A stretch of DNA of 64,000 bases from an uncultured Dechloromonas sp. (GCF_945957265.1 NZ_CAMFKO010000002.1:62001-126000), one strand, 5' to 3'. Counted from the first letter of the stretch, positions 19,061 through 29,606 are shown. Numbers and translations: made by a program. The notes: generated by a model not told the origin, from the sequence alone.

Positions 19061-21757
19061 TCAGCCGAAAACGGAACGCCACAGCCCGGTCACCGCCGCG
19101 ATGTGGTTCTCCACTTCCTCCCGCGGGATCGGTGCCTTCGGATTGGCCGACAGCCGCTTGGCGTGCTGCAGGCGGCGGAACTCGCGGTAGGCGTTGCCGG
19201 CCGCCTTGGCCTGGGCCGGGTCGATCAGGCCCAGTTCACCGGCGATGCGCAGCAGGGCGATGTTGCCCAGGTTGCCGGTCAGTTCGGCATGCCGGTGGGC
19301 GTGGCCGAGAATCAGGTACTGCACGATGAATTCGACGTCGATGATGCCGCCCGGGTCGTGCTTGAGGCCGAACCCGGTTTCGCTTTTCGAGGCGTGGGCA
19401 TCGACCATCTTGCGGCGCATGGCGACGACTTCCTCGCCGAGCTTGGCCAGGTCGCGCGGCTGGCGCAGGATCTCGACGCGGATCGCCTCGAAGCGCTGGC
19501 CGACCGCCGGGTCGCCGGCACAGAAGCGGGCGCGGGTCAGCGCCTGGTGTTCCCAGGTCCAGGCATTCTTGAGCTGGTAGTCGCGGAAGGCGTCGACGGA
19601 GACGGCGAGCAGGCCCGAATCCCCGTTCGGACGCAGGCGGAGGTCGGTCTCGAACAGGATGCCGGCCGGCGTCTGGCTCGACAGCCAGGTATTCAGGCGC
19701 TGGCTGAGCCGCGTGTAATGCTCGGCGGCCTCCTGGTCGCCATCGTCGTAGAGGTAGACCAGGTCGAGGTCGGAGGCGTAGCCCAGTTCCTTGCCGCCCA
19801 TCTTGCCGTAGCCGATGACGGCGAATTGCGGCGTGTCCCGGTGGCGCTTCTTGATGGTGCTCCACACCAGGGGCAGGGTTTCCTGGACCAGCGTGTCGGC
19901 CAGTTCGGTCAGGTGGTCGGACAGGCGCTCGATGGTCTGCAGGCCGGCCAGGTCCTGGGCCAGCAGCCGGAAAACCTGGCCGTGGTGCATTTCGCGCAGG
20001 ATGTCCATCTCGCGCTCGGTGTCGCCGGCATGCTGGGCCAGGTTGGCGCGCAGGTTGTCGCGGAAGCCGCTCCAGTCGGTGGCGATTTCGTACAGGCGCG
20101 GGTCGAGCAGTTCGTCGAGGAGCAGCGGGTAGCGGTTCAGGTAGTCGGCGGCCCAGTGCGAGGCGCACATCATGTCGGCCACCCGGCGCAGCGCCATCGG
20201 GTATTGCTGGAGCAGGGCCAGGTAGGCGCCGCGCCGGGAGATCCCCTCCAGGAAGCTCAGCCCGCGCACCAGCGTGGTGTCGGGGTCCGGCGTCGCGCCG
20301 GCGGCTTCGAGCAGGCGCGGGCCGACGGCGTCGAGGCGCGAACGGTTGGCCGAGGGCAGCTGCTGGTAGCGGCTGGAGGCGCGCAGGTCGGCCAGGCGCG
20401 CGATGGCTTCACGCGGCTGCCGGAAGCCGAGGTTGCCGAGCGCCTCGATGGCGCCGTCCTCGTCGAGCTGCCCCTGCCACAGGCCGGTCAGCGGGTGTTC
20501 GCCGGCCTCGGGGTCGGAAAACACGGCCTCGAAATGGCGGCTGACGATGTCGCGATGCCCGGCCAGCACCTCGGCCATCGCGTCCCAGCCGGCGAAGCCC
20601 ATGCTGCGGCCGATCTTTTCGCGCTCGGCGGGGTCCGTGGGGAGCATGTGCGTCTGCTTGTCCTCGACATACTGCAGGCGATGCTCGAGGCGGCGCAGGA
20701 AAACGTAGGCGGTGTTCAGTTCGCGCTCGGTCTCCGCCGAGATCAGCTTGCGCTCGGCGAGCAGGGAGAGGACTTGCAGGGTCGGGCGGACCTGCAGCGC
20801 CGGGTCGCGGCCGCCGCGGATGAGCTGGAAGACCTGGGCCATGAACTCGATTTCGCGGATGCCGCCGGGGCCGAGCTTGACGTGGTCGGCCATGTCCTTG
20901 CGGGCGACTTCGCGGCGGATCTGCGCATGCAGGTCGCGCATGGCGTTGATCGCGCCGAAATCCAGGTACTTGCGGAACACGAAGGGGCGGGCGATTTTCT
21001 GCATCGCCACCACCCAGTCGGGCTGCAGGTTGTCGCCGGCGTTCATGGTGCGCGCCTTGATCCAGGCGTAGCGTTCCCATTCGCGGCCCTGCGTGATGAA
21101 GTAGTTTTCCAGCGCGTCGATGGAACAGACCAGCGGCCCGGAATCGCCGTTCGGGCGCAGCCGCATGTCGACGCGGAAAACCTGTCCGTCCGCCGTGATG
21201 TCGCCGAGCGCCTGGATGACCTTCTTGCCCACGCGGTTGAAGAAATCGAAGTTCTCGATGCGCTTCTGGGCGCCGGCCGTATCGCCTTCTTCGGGGTAGA
21301 TGAAGATGTAGTCGACGTCGGACGAGACGTTCAGCTCGCGGCCCCCGAGCTTGCCCATGCCGATGACCATCAGGCGCAGCGGCCGACCCTGGCTGTCGAG
21401 CGGCTCGCCGTAGGTTTCCGCCAGCTGCCGGTGATAGTGGTCGAGGGCGAAATTGGTGGTGACGTCGGCGAGCAGGGTCATGCATTCGACGATTTCCGCC
21501 AGCGGCGCCAGGCCGCACAGGTCGCGCAGCACGAGGTGGGCCATGGCCCGCTGGCGCAGGCGGCGCAGGGTCGAGCGCACCGCCTCGTCGTCGGCCAGGG
21601 GCTGGCGCAGCGGCGCCATGAGCAGCGCCTCGTCCAGCGGCTGCTCCCAGGTGGCGGCCAGTTCGGGAATCAGCTCGGGGCGGGCGTTGAGCAGGGTAGT
21701 CAGGTAGCGGCTGTGATCGAGGGCCGGCTGCCAGCGGGGATCGAGCGTGGTGTCCAT
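19061..21757 (-). CDS. glnE: Bifunctional glutamine synthetase adenylyltransferase / adenylyl-removing enzyme
   Basis: An 898-residue GlnE, slightly shorter than the E. coli enzyme. It has two nucleotidyltransferase domains with their metal-binding signatures: N-terminal (deadenylylating) GMGKLGGRELNVSSDVDYIF and C-terminal (adenylylating) GYGKMGGKELGYASDLDLVY. Helical PII-response domains follow each. It adenylylates GlnA when nitrogen is in excess, under control of PII. An ATG at 21757 is favoured over a TTG 29 codons further upstream. The 3' end converges with mscL. Confidence 0.95.
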   Translation of the reverse strand: MDTTLDPRWQPALDHSRYLTTLLNARPELIPELAATWEQPLDEALLMAPLRQPLADDEAVRSTLRRLRQRAMAHLVLRDLCGLAPLAEIVECMTLLADVTTNFALDHYHRQLAETYGEPLDSQGRPLRLMVIGMGKLGGRELNVSSDVDYIFIYPEEGDTAGAQKRIENFDFFNRVGKKVIQALGDITADGQVFRVDMRLRPNGDSGPLVCSIDALENYFITQGREWERYAWIKARTMNAGDNLQPDWVVAMQKIARPFVFRKYLDFGAINAMRDLHAQIRREVARKDMADHVKLGPGGIREIEFMAQVFQLIRGGRDPALQVRPTLQVLSLLAERKLISAETERELNTAYVFLRRLEHRLQYVEDKQTHMLPTDPAEREKIGRSMGFAGWDAMAEVLAGHRDIVSRHFEAVFSDPEAGEHPLTGLWQGQLDEDGAIEALGNLGFRQPREAIARLADLRASSRYQQLPSANRSRLDAVGPRLLEAAGATPDPDTTLVRGLSFLEGISRRGAYLALLQQYPMALRRVADMMCASHWAADYLNRYPLLLDELLDPRLYEIATDWSGFRDNLRANLAQHAGDTEREMDILREMHHGQVFRLLAQDLAGLQTIERLSDHLTELADTLVQETLPLVWSTIKKRHRDTPQFAVIGYGKMGGKELGYASDLDLVYLYDDGDQEAAEHYTRLSQRLNTWLSSQTPAGILFETDLRLRPNGDSGLLAVSVDAFRDYQLKNAWTWEHQALTRARFCAGDPAVGQRFEAIRVEILRQPRDLAKLGEEVVAMRRKMVDAHASKSETGFGLKHDPGGIIDVEFIVQYLILGHAHRHAELTGNLGNIALLRIAGELGLIDPAQAKAAGNAYREFRRLQHAKRLSANPKAPIPREEVENHIAAVTGLWRSVFG

Positions 21758-21857
21758 GATGTTGGGGCGGCTACTGGGCCGAAAAGGTAGAATGTCATCT
21801 TTTGCGATTTCCCGATTGTAGTGATCTATTACCCCCAATGGCAAAGCGGTTTCGCCG

Positions 21858-24800
21858 GTGAGTGAGCCGTCAGGCCCGAATGCCGGCGTAATGTCGCCGG
21901 ACCTGCGTGCCGCGGCCTATCACCGCTTGCACTGGCTGTGGCCGATCCTGGCCAAGCCGGCGGTCGCCCGCGGATTGCGCTGGAGCGGCTGGCTGGTTTT
22001 CGCGGCCTGGCTGGCGTTCACCGTGCTGGTGCTGGCCTTGCGTTTCGTCGTGCTGCCCAAGGTGGCGGATTACCGCGACGAGATCGAGCGCGCCGCCAGC
22101 AAGGCGGTCGGGCAGGCCGTCAGCATCGGCCGCATCGAGGCGCGCTGGCAGGGGCTGAATCCCGATCTCGTGCTCGACGACGTGGTGGTCGCCGACCGCC
22201 AGGGCATGCCGGCTTTTTCGCTGGCCCGCGTCGAGGGCGTGATGTCGTGGCAGACCCTGCTGCGTCTGCGCCCGACCTTGTCGCTGCTGGCCTTCGACGG
22301 GCCGGTGCTGCACGTCCGCCGGGAGACGAACGGAAAGCTGACCGTCGCCGGCATCGATACCGAGGGCGAGGGCGACCCGGCGTTTGCCGAATGGGTGCTC
22401 GACCAGAAACGCATCCGCATCCACGACGCCACCATCGTCTGGGAGGATCGCCTGCGCAAGGCGCCGCCGCTGGTCCTCGAGGATCTGCAGTTCGCGCTGG
22501 ACAACAGCGGCCGGCGGCACCGTTTCGGGCTGTCGGCCGCGCCGCCGGCGCATCTGGCGGCGCGGATCGATATCCGTGGCGAGGTGCGCGGCAAGCTGGG
22601 CGATGCCCTCGACCAACTGACCGGCAAGCTCTTCGTCGAGCTGGATTATGCCGACCTGGCGGGATGGCGGGCCTGGGTCGACTACCCCGTCCTGCTTCCC
22701 CAGGGGCGCGGCGCCTTGCGGGTATGGGGCGATCTCGGCGCCGGTGCCGGCAAGGTGACGGCCGACGTCGCGCTCGAGGAGCTGCGCATCCGGCTCGGCC
22801 GCAAGCTGCCGGAACTCGATCTGGCCAGCATGCGCGGCCGCCTGGAGGGGCGCTACGCAGCCAGCGAATGGGCGCTGGCCGGACACAAGGTCGAGTTGCT
22901 GACCCAGGACGGCGTGCGCGTCGCGCCGACCGATTTCAAGCTGGAGTGGCGCCAGGATCCGCAGACGATGCTCGTCAATGGCAATGCCAGCGCCAGTTTC
23001 CTCGATCTCGGCATCCTCGCCCGGCTGGCCGCCTACATGCCGCTCGATGCCAAGAGCCGCGAGTTGCTCGAACGGCACAAGCCGCAGGGGCGGGTCGCCG
23101 AATTGCGGGCGAGCTGGACGCTGGATGACGAAACGCTCAGAAAATACAGCCTGAAAACGACTTTCCACGACATGGGCCTGGCCGCGGGCGGCTATTTCCC
23201 CGGCGCCGAAGGGGTATCCGGAAACGTCGAGCTGACCGAGAAAGGCGGCGAACTGCTCCTCGATTCGGGCAGGTCCGGCCTGTCGCTGCCGGCCATCTTC
23301 CCGGTTCCCGACATTGCGCTCACCCAATTGAAGGCCAAGGCCAGCTGGAAAAATACGGCGGAGGCCATCGACATCCGCCTCGACAAGCTGGAGTTCGCGG
23401 GGCCCGACGCCGCCGGTTCGGCGCAGGGCGTCTATCGCTATAGCGGCGACGGTCCGGGCGAGATCGACCTGACGGCGAAGGTGGACCGGGCGGAGGCCAC
23501 CGCCGTCTGGCGCTACATGCCGCACGTCGTCAATGCCGAGGCGCGCGCCTGGATACGGCGCGGCATCGTTGCCGGTCGCGGCTACGACGGCCGGCTGGTG
23601 CTCAAGGGCAAGCTGCAGGATTTCCCCTTCCGCGACGGCAAGGGGGGCAAGTTCCTGGTCACCGCCAGGGCCGCCGACGCCAAGGTGGATTACGTGCCGG
23701 GCTGGCCGGCCATCGAAGGCATCGAGGCCGAAATGAGCTTCGATGTCGGCATGAAGATCGCCGCCAGCAAGGGGCGCATCCTGGGCGCCAGCCTGTCCGG
23801 CGTCGACGTGCGGATTCCCGATTTCGAATCGCACGAGGAAATGCTGCATGTGCGCGGCCTCGCCCAGGGGCCGACCGGCGAGTTCCTGCGCTTCATCGAG
23901 AAAAGCCCGCTGGCCGAGACCCTCGACCATTTCACCGACGGCATGAAGGCGGTCGGCAACGGCAGCCTGAACCTGGAGCTCGACATCCCCTTGCGCCACG
24001 CGCAGGACACCAGGATGCGCGGCGACTACCGGTTCCAGAACAACCAGCTGCAGCCCCTGGCCGGGCTGCCGCCGCTGACCCAGGTCAATGGCCGCCTGCA
24101 GCTCACGGAAAACAGCGCGACGGCGCAGGACATCGCCGGTCGGGTGTTCGGCGGCCCGCTCAAGGTGCAGGTCCGCAGCGTCGGCGACAAGGTGGGCATC
24201 CAGGCCAGCGGTGCCGCGCAGATCAAGGAGGTGAGCAATCACTTCGGATGGCCGCTGATCAACCACCTGGTCGGTGGCGCTGGCTGGAAGGCCGACATCA
24301 ATATCCGCAAGAAGAACGCCGAAGTCGTCGTCGAGTCCGACCTGGTCGGCGTCAGTTCCCCCTTGCCGGAGCCCTTGAACAAGACGGCGTCGACGCCGCT
24401 GCCGCTGCGCATCGAACAGACGCATCCGGACGCCCAGCGCGAGCAGTTCCGCATCACCCTGGGCAAGGTCGGGCAGGGCGTGATGGTCCGCCGCGGGGAA
24501 ACCTGGGAACGCGGCGTCTTTGCCGTCGGCGATGCCGAGCCGCGCTTGCCGGACAAAGGGTTGGCCATCCGGGTGGCCGCTCCGCGGCTCGATGCGGATG
24601 CCTGGAAAAACTATCTGCCGGACGGCGCCAATGGCGCATCCGCCGACCCCGGGGCGCTGGCGCTCAGCGTGCTGTCCCTGAAGGCGCCGCAGCTTCGCGT
24701 CTTGGAGCGCGACTTCAGCAATGTCGAGACGAGCTTGCGGCCGCGCGACGGCGGCTGGCAGATCGGGCTGAACACGCGTGAGGCGGCGGGCGACCTGTTC

Positions 24801-25748
24801 TGGAAGCAGGCCGGCGAAGGCTGGGTCGAAGGGCACTTCAAGCGGCTGGTGCTCAAGCCCGCGGCCGAGATCGGCGAGGGCGGCGCGACGCTGATCAACA
24901 GCCTGCCGGGCATGAGCCTGGTGGTGGACGACCTGCAGATCGGCGACCGGGCGCTGGGCCGGCTGGACTTGAAGGCGCGCAACGACAAGGGGGCCTGGAA
25001 TCTCGAGGCGCTCAGCCTGCAGAACCCGGATGGCGCCTTGAAGGGCAAGGGCGTGTGGGTCAATGCCGGGCGCCATCAGACGCGGCTGGATTTCGAGCTC
25101 GCGGCCAAGGACGTCGGGCGCTTGCTCGACCGCCTGGGCTATGCCGATGCGGTGCGTCGCGGCAGCGGCACGCTGAGCGGCAACGTGCAATGGAACGGGC
25201 CGTTGACCGGAATCCACTACCCCAGCCTGGGCGGGCAGCTGTCGGTCAATGTCGAGAAGGGGCAGTTCAACAAGCTGGAGCCGGGCGTCGGCAAGCTGCT
25301 CGGCCTGATTTCGCTGCAGTCCCTGCCGCGCCGGCTGACCCTCGATTTTCGCGACATCTTCAGCGACGGCCTGGCCTTCGACAGCATCGAAGGCAAGCTC
25401 GCCGTGCGCAAGGGCGTGATGCGGACCATCGAGCCCTTGCGCATCAACGGCCCCGCCGCCCAGATCGAAATGCTCGGGGAAACCGACCTGAAGACGGAAA
25501 CGCAGGACATGCAGGTTGTCGTCCGCCCCGAAGTGGGCGGGCTGGCGGCGGTCGGCACGGCTGCGCTGGTCAATCCGGTGATCGGCGCCGCCGCGCTGGT
25601 GGCCAACACCGTGCTGCAGAAACCGCTCAATCGCCTGTTCAGCTATCGTTATCATGTCACCGGAACCTGGGCCGACCCCAAGGTCGACAAGGCCGGGGAG
25701 TCGTCGCAGGAAGTCAGGCCGAAGGCAGAGGAGGAAGACAAGCAATGA
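21858..25748 (+). CDS. yhdP: YhdP family AsmA-like envelope protein
   Basis: A 1296-residue protein with one N-terminal membrane anchor (about residues 38-62) and a very long periplasmic beta-rich region ending in an AsmA/DUF3971-type C-terminal domain (NPVIGAAALVANTVLQKPLN). YhdP, TamB and YdbH are bridge-like proteins proposed to move phospholipids to the outer membrane. The start is a GTG at 21858, with an ATG at 21891 as an alternative; neither has a strong ribosome site. The stop overlaps the ATG of the amidase gene, as in many beta- and gammaproteobacteria where yhdP, nitrilase and tldD genes are linked. Confidence 0.9.
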   Translation: MSEPSGPNAGVMSPDLRAAAYHRLHWLWPILAKPAVARGLRWSGWLVFAAWLAFTVLVLALRFVVLPKVADYRDEIERAASKAVGQAVSIGRIEARWQGLNPDLVLDDVVVADRQGMPAFSLARVEGVMSWQTLLRLRPTLSLLAFDGPVLHVRRETNGKLTVAGIDTEGEGDPAFAEWVLDQKRIRIHDATIVWEDRLRKAPPLVLEDLQFALDNSGRRHRFGLSAAPPAHLAARIDIRGEVRGKLGDALDQLTGKLFVELDYADLAGWRAWVDYPVLLPQGRGALRVWGDLGAGAGKVTADVALEELRIRLGRKLPELDLASMRGRLEGRYAASEWALAGHKVELLTQDGVRVAPTDFKLEWRQDPQTMLVNGNASASFLDLGILARLAAYMPLDAKSRELLERHKPQGRVAELRASWTLDDETLRKYSLKTTFHDMGLAAGGYFPGAEGVSGNVELTEKGGELLLDSGRSGLSLPAIFPVPDIALTQLKAKASWKNTAEAIDIRLDKLEFAGPDAAGSAQGVYRYSGDGPGEIDLTAKVDRAEATAVWRYMPHVVNAEARAWIRRGIVAGRGYDGRLVLKGKLQDFPFRDGKGGKFLVTARAADAKVDYVPGWPAIEGIEAEMSFDVGMKIAASKGRILGASLSGVDVRIPDFESHEEMLHVRGLAQGPTGEFLRFIEKSPLAETLDHFTDGMKAVGNGSLNLELDIPLRHAQDTRMRGDYRFQNNQLQPLAGLPPLTQVNGRLQLTENSATAQDIAGRVFGGPLKVQVRSVGDKVGIQASGAAQIKEVSNHFGWPLINHLVGGAGWKADINIRKKNAEVVVESDLVGVSSPLPEPLNKTASTPLPLRIEQTHPDAQREQFRITLGKVGQGVMVRRGETWERGVFAVGDAEPRLPDKGLAIRVAAPRLDADAWKNYLPDGANGASADPGALALSVLSLKAPQLRVLERDFSNVETSLRPRDGGWQIGLNTREAAGDLFWKQAGEGWVEGHFKRLVLKPAAEIGEGGATLINSLPGMSLVVDDLQIGDRALGRLDLKARNDKGAWNLEALSLQNPDGALKGKGVWVNAGRHQTRLDFELAAKDVGRLLDRLGYADAVRRGSGTLSGNVQWNGPLTGIHYPSLGGQLSVNVEKGQFNKLEPGVGKLLGLISLQSLPRRLTLDFRDIFSDGLAFDSIEGKLAVRKGVMRTIEPLRINGPAAQIEMLGETDLKTETQDMQVVVRPEVGGLAAVGTAALVNPVIGAAALVANTVLQKPLNRLFSYRYHVTGTWADPKVDKAGESSQEVRPKAEEEDKQ

Positions 25749-26554
25749 GCAAGCAGAATTGCCGGATTGCCGCCTTGCAGATGGTTTCCGGGCCGCGCGT
25801 CGGAGAAAACCTCGCGGCGGCGGGGCGTCTGGTCGAGGAGGCCGTGGCGCAGGGGGCGCAACTGCTCGTCCTGCCCGAGTATTTTCCGATCATCGGCGCC
25901 GCGGATGCGGACCGGGTGCGCGCCCGCGAAAGCTTCGGCCACGGCCCGATCCAGGCATGGCTGGCGGAAACGGCGCAGCGCCACGGCATCTGGCTTTTCG
26001 CCGGCTCGCTTCCGCTGGCCGCCTCGTCGCCGGACAGGATGCGCAATGCCAGCCTGGTCTATAACCCGGCCGGCGAATGCGTCGAGCGCTACGACAAGGT
26101 GCATCTGTTCGGTTTCAGGAAGGGCGAGGAGGCCTACGACGAAGCCAGTTTCATTGAGGCCGGCGACCGTGTGGCGGCGGTCGATACGCCCTTTGGCCGC
26201 GTCGCCCTGTCGATCTGCTACGACCTGCGCTTCCCCGAGTTGTACCGGGCGCTGGCGCCGGTCGACCTGATCCTGGTGCCGGCGGCCTTCACCGAGACGA
26301 CCGGCCGGGCGCACTGGGAAATCCTGTTGCGCGCCCGGGCCATCGAGAACCAATGCTACCTGCTCGCTGTCGGACAGGGCGGGACGCATGAAAACGGCCG
26401 CATGACGCACGGCAACAGCATGATCGTCGACCCGTGGGGCGAAATCCTCGATCGCAAGGCCAAGGGGCCGGGCGTGGTCATCGCCGACCTGGATCACCAA
26501 CGCATTGCCGACATCCGCGAGAGCCTGCCGGCGCTCGCTCACCGCAAACTGTAA
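25745..26554 (+). CDS. Carbon-nitrogen hydrolase, Nit1-type (probable deaminated glutathione amidase)
   Basis: A 269-residue nitrilase-superfamily enzyme. The Glu-Lys-Cys triad is visible as LVLPEYFPI, YDKVHLFGF and LSICYDLRFPELYR. The VHLFG and SICYDLRFPE motifs are typical of the Nit1/Nit2 branch, which hydrolyses deaminated glutathione to 2-ketoglutarate and cysteinylglycine. The ATG overlaps the yhdP stop and tldD follows after 9 bases, so the three form one operon. Confidence 0.88.
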   Translation: MSKQNCRIAALQMVSGPRVGENLAAAGRLVEEAVAQGAQLLVLPEYFPIIGAADADRVRARESFGHGPIQAWLAETAQRHGIWLFAGSLPLAASSPDRMRNASLVYNPAGECVERYDKVHLFGFRKGEEAYDEASFIEAGDRVAAVDTPFGRVALSICYDLRFPELYRALAPVDLILVPAAFTETTGRAHWEILLRARAIENQCYLLAVGQGGTHENGRMTHGNSMIVDPWGEILDRKAKGPGVVIADLDHQRIADIRESLPALAHRKL

Positions 26555-26563
26555 GGAAGCTTC

Positions 26564-28009
26564 ATGACTCAACCGAGCGCCTTGGCGCAAGCCGAATCCC
26601 TGCTGCTCACCCCCTTCTCGCTGACCGAGGGCGATCTCTCGCGCACCTTCGGGCAGATCCTGAAGAACCAGGTCGACTATGCCGACCTTTATTTCCAGTA
26701 TTCCCGCTCCGAGGCGTGGAGCCTCGACGAGGGCATTGTCAAGTCGGGCAGCTTCAACATCGACCAGGGGGTCGGCGTGCGCGCCATTTCCGGCGAGAAG
26801 ACGGCCTTTGCCTATTCGGACGACATCAGCGCCCGGGCCCTGGGCGATGCCGCCAACGCGGTGCGCGCCATCGCGACGGCGGGGCAGTCGGGCAGCCTGC
26901 CTGCCTTGCAGGCGGTCAAGGCGGCGCGCGCCCTCTATGTGCCGAACGATCCGATCGCGTCGCTGCCGGCCGATGCCAAGGTCAGGCTGCTCGAGCGCCT
27001 GGAAGGCTACGCCCGGGCCATCGACCCGCGTGTCGTCCAGGTCATGGCTTCGCTGGCCGGCGAATACGAGGTGATCCTCGTCGCCGGCTCGGACGGCCGC
27101 CTGGCCGCCGACATCCGGCCGCTGGTGCGCTGCTCGGTGTCGGTCATCGTCGAGGAAAACGGCAAGCGGGAGCAGGGCGGCGCCGGTGGCGGCGGCCGTT
27201 TCGATTTCGGTTATTTCGACGACGAAGTCCTGCAGCGCTACGCCAGGGAGGCGGTGCATCAGGCGGTGGTCAACCTGCACGCCGAACCGGCGCCGGCCGG
27301 CCAGATGACGGTGGTTCTCGGTTCCGGCTGGCCGGGCATCCTGCTCCACGAAGCGGTCGGCCACGGCCTGGAAGGCGACTTCAACCGCAAGGGCAGTTCG
27401 GCCTTCAGCGGCCGCATCGGCCAGCGCGTGGCGGCCAAGGGCGTCACCGTGATCGACGACGGCACGATCAGCGACCGGCGCGGCTCGCTGAACTTCGACG
27501 ACGAGGGCAACCCGACCCAGCGCAACGTGCTGATCGAGGACGGCATCCTCAAGGGCTACATGCAGGACAGCCTGAACGCCCGCCTGATGGGCGTCGCCCC
27601 GACCGGCAACGGGCGTCGCGAATCCTTCGCCCACCTGCCGCTGCCGCGCATGACCAACACCATGATGCTGGCCGGCCGGCACGACCCGCAGGAAATCATC
27701 GCCTCGGTCAAGAAGGGCATCTATGCCGCCAACTTCGGTGGCGGCCAGGTCGACATCACCAGCGGCAAGTTCGTGTTCTCGATGAGCGAGGCCTACCTGA
27801 TCGAGGATGGCAAGGTGACGCGTCCGATCAAGGGGGCGACGCTGATCGGCAACGGGCCGGACGCGCTGACCCGCGTGTCGATGATCGGCAACGACCTGAA
27901 ACTCGATCCGGGCGTCGGCACCTGCGGCAAGGACGGGCAGAGCGTGCCGGTCGGCGTCGGCCAGCCAACCCTGCGGATCGATGGACTGACCGTTGGGGGT
28001 ACTGCATAA
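26564..28009 (+). CDS. tldD: Metalloprotease TldD
   Basis: A 481-residue protein of the TldD/PmbA family. The zinc motif [16 protein letters not shown] (HExxxH) is intact, along with the family stretches [12 protein letters not shown] and [14 protein letters not shown] near the substrate groove. With TldE/PmbA it forms a heterodimer that degrades unfolded peptides and matures microcin B17 or CcdA. pmbA is not in the window. It is the last gene of the yhdP operon. Confidence 0.95.
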   Translation: MTQPSALAQAESLLLTPFSLTEGDLSRTFGQILKNQVDYADLYFQYSRSEAWSLDEGIVKSGSFNIDQGVGVRAISGEKTAFAYSDDISARALGDAANAVRAIATAGQSGSLPALQAVKAARALYVPNDPIASLPADAKVRLLERLEGYARAIDPRVVQVMASLAGEYEVILVAGSDGRLAADIRPLVRCSVSVIVEENGKREQGGAGGGGRFDFGYFDDEVLQRYAREAVHQAVVNLHAEPAPAGQMTVVLGSGWPGILLHEAVGHGLEGDFNRKGSSAFSGRIGQRVAAKGVTVIDDGTISDRRGSLNFDDEGNPTQRNVLIEDGILKGYMQDSLNARLMGVAPTGNGRRESFAHLPLPRMTNTMMLAGRHDPQEIIASVKKGIYAANFGGGQVDITSGKFVFSMSEAYLIEDGKVTRPIKGATLIGNGPDALTRVSMIGNDLKLDPGVGTCGKDGQSVPVGVGQPTLRIDGLTVGGTA

Positions 28010-28037
28010 TAGCCCCTTCCACTGTAAGGGAATTGTT

Positions 28038-28658
28038 ATGCGCTTGTTTGTCGCAGCCGCGGGACTTCTTTTTGCCAGTTTTTCGCTGTTCGCCCAGCCG
28101 GCGACCCAGGAGCGCCTGAAAGCCGTGCAGGGCGACCCGGCCGCCTTGAAGGCCGCTGTCGAGGCCGGCCGCAAGGCTTCCTTCTTCTGCGCCAACTGCC
28201 ACGGTGAAACCGGCGTCAGCAAGGCGCCGGAAGTCCCCAACCTGGCGGGGCAGAATGCCGCCTATCTGCTTGAACAGATCAGGAAATTCGGCAGCGGCGA
28301 GCGCAAGGATGCATTCATGCAAGGCCTGATCAAGGTACTGAAGGACGACGAGAGGGTGCAGATAGCGCTGTTCTTCGCCAGCCAGGCAGCGACCCGCTCC
28401 AGGGCCGATGCCGGGCAGGCTGCACGGGGCGGGGAGTTGTTTGCCAAGCTATGCACCCGTTGCCATGGAGCCGATGCCCATGGCAACGAGCAGTATCCGC
28501 GCCTGGCGGGACAGAATATCGTCTATTTGCAGAGTTCGATCACGCGCTATCGCGACGGCACGGGCGTTCGCAACAATCAGCTGATGTCGATTGCGACGGC
28601 GACCCTGAAGAACGATGACATTGTTGCGGTGACTAACTATCTTACCCAATTGCCATGA
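28038..28658 (+). CDS. Periplasmic dihaem cytochrome c (c4-like)
   Basis: A 206-residue protein with a signal peptide (cleavage after SLFA near residue 19) and two haem domains: CANCHG about 54-59 and CTRCHG about 138-143. Each domain carries the partner segment PNLAGQNAAYLLEQI or PRLAGQNIVYLQSSI, which is typical of cytochrome c4 duplications. It is probably an electron shuttle to a terminal oxidase or denitrification enzyme. The ATG at 28038 follows TAAGGG. The tldD stop lies 28 bases upstream. Confidence 0.9.
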   Translation: MRLFVAAAGLLFASFSLFAQPATQERLKAVQGDPAALKAAVEAGRKASFFCANCHGETGVSKAPEVPNLAGQNAAYLLEQIRKFGSGERKDAFMQGLIKVLKDDERVQIALFFASQAATRSRADAGQAARGGELFAKLCTRCHGADAHGNEQYPRLAGQNIVYLQSSITRYRDGTGVRNNQLMSIATATLKNDDIVAVTNYLTQLP

Positions 28659-28760
28659 GCGAAATTGTCACGCCCTTGTCACGGCGTTGATGCAAATCAT
28701 TGCAGTTGCCCGGCGATAGCGGATAAGCTCGCAACTCATCGAAAATTTGCGGGGGTCTTC

Positions 28761-29543
28761 TTGAAGACTTTGCTGGGTATCCTTATCGCTGTTTTTCTCG
28801 GCTTGGGTGTCGACGCGGCCCAGGCGCAGATCAACGACATCAACTCGGCCATCAACAAGGCGGGGCGCCAGCGCATGCTGTCGCAGCGCATGGCCAAGGC
28901 CTATTTCCAGATCGGCCAGGGCGTCGAGCTCGAGCGCAGCAAGAAGGTGCTCGATACCTCGGTTGCCACCTTCGACCGTCAGTTGGTCGAATTGAAGAAT
29001 TACGCGCCAACGCCCGAGATCAAGGCGACCTATGTCAGCCTCGAGCAGTCCTGGCTGGCCTACAAGGACTTGCTGGTCGGCAAAAATCCCTCGCAGGACG
29101 GCGGGCGCAAGGTTCTGGCGCTCTCCGAGGAAGTGCTCACCCAGGCCCATCAGGGGACCGTCCAGCTGGAGAAGCAATCGGCCTCCACGGCGGGCCGCCT
29201 GGTCAATATCTCGGGGCGCCAGCGCATGTTGTCGCAGCGCATGGCCAAGTTCTACCAGGCAAGTGCCTGGGGCGTGAATGACGCAAACAGCGCCGCCAAC
29301 CTGGAAAAGGCCCGCAAGGACTTTGCCGAGGCGCTCGCCGAGCTTGGCGCGGCGCCGGCCAATACCCCGCAGATCAAGGATGGCCTCGAGCTCGTCAAGC
29401 AGCAATGGTTCTTCTTTGAAAACGCCCTGGGGCAGAAGGTTGGCGCCGACAAGCGCCCGCAAACCGCCGTCGCCACCACCAGCGAGCGCATCCTGGAAGA
29501 AATGGAAGGCGTCGTCGGGCTTTACGAAAAGCTGCCGAAGTAA
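28761..29543 (+). CDS. Secreted protein with two PilJ-type (P-box) sensor domains, no output domain
   Basis: A 260-residue protein starting with TTG behind GCGGGGGTC and carrying a Sec signal peptide ending DAAQA. The mature part is two four-helix modules, each opened by a nearly identical motif (NKAGRQRMLSQRMAKAY and NISGRQRMLSQRMAKFY). This is the 'type IV pili methyl-accepting transducer N-terminal' (PilJ) domain, the same helix that forms the nitrate-binding P-box in NarX-type sensors. There is no kinase, HAMP or chemotaxis domain and no second membrane helix, so it is a free periplasmic protein of unknown role, possibly a ligand-binding accessory. Confidence 0.8.
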   Translation: MKTLLGILIAVFLGLGVDAAQAQINDINSAINKAGRQRMLSQRMAKAYFQIGQGVELERSKKVLDTSVATFDRQLVELKNYAPTPEIKATYVSLEQSWLAYKDLLVGKNPSQDGGRKVLALSEEVLTQAHQGTVQLEKQSASTAGRLVNISGRQRMLSQRMAKFYQASAWGVNDANSAANLEKARKDFAEALAELGAAPANTPQIKDGLELVKQQWFFFENALGQKVGADKRPQTAVATTSERILEEMEGVVGLYEKLPK

Positions 29544-29606
29544 GTTCCTCGCCTGTTCCTCGGCACCTGCCTGCCGTCGGTATCGACTGCGGACAGCGCC
29601 TGTCGT

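Noticed and set aside
21870..25745. Very long antisense open frame opposite yhdP (similar ones oppose the RND permease, nirB and nasA)
   Set aside because: High GC at third positions keeps antisense frames open; the translations are low-complexity Gln/Arg/Asp/His-rich and resemble no family.
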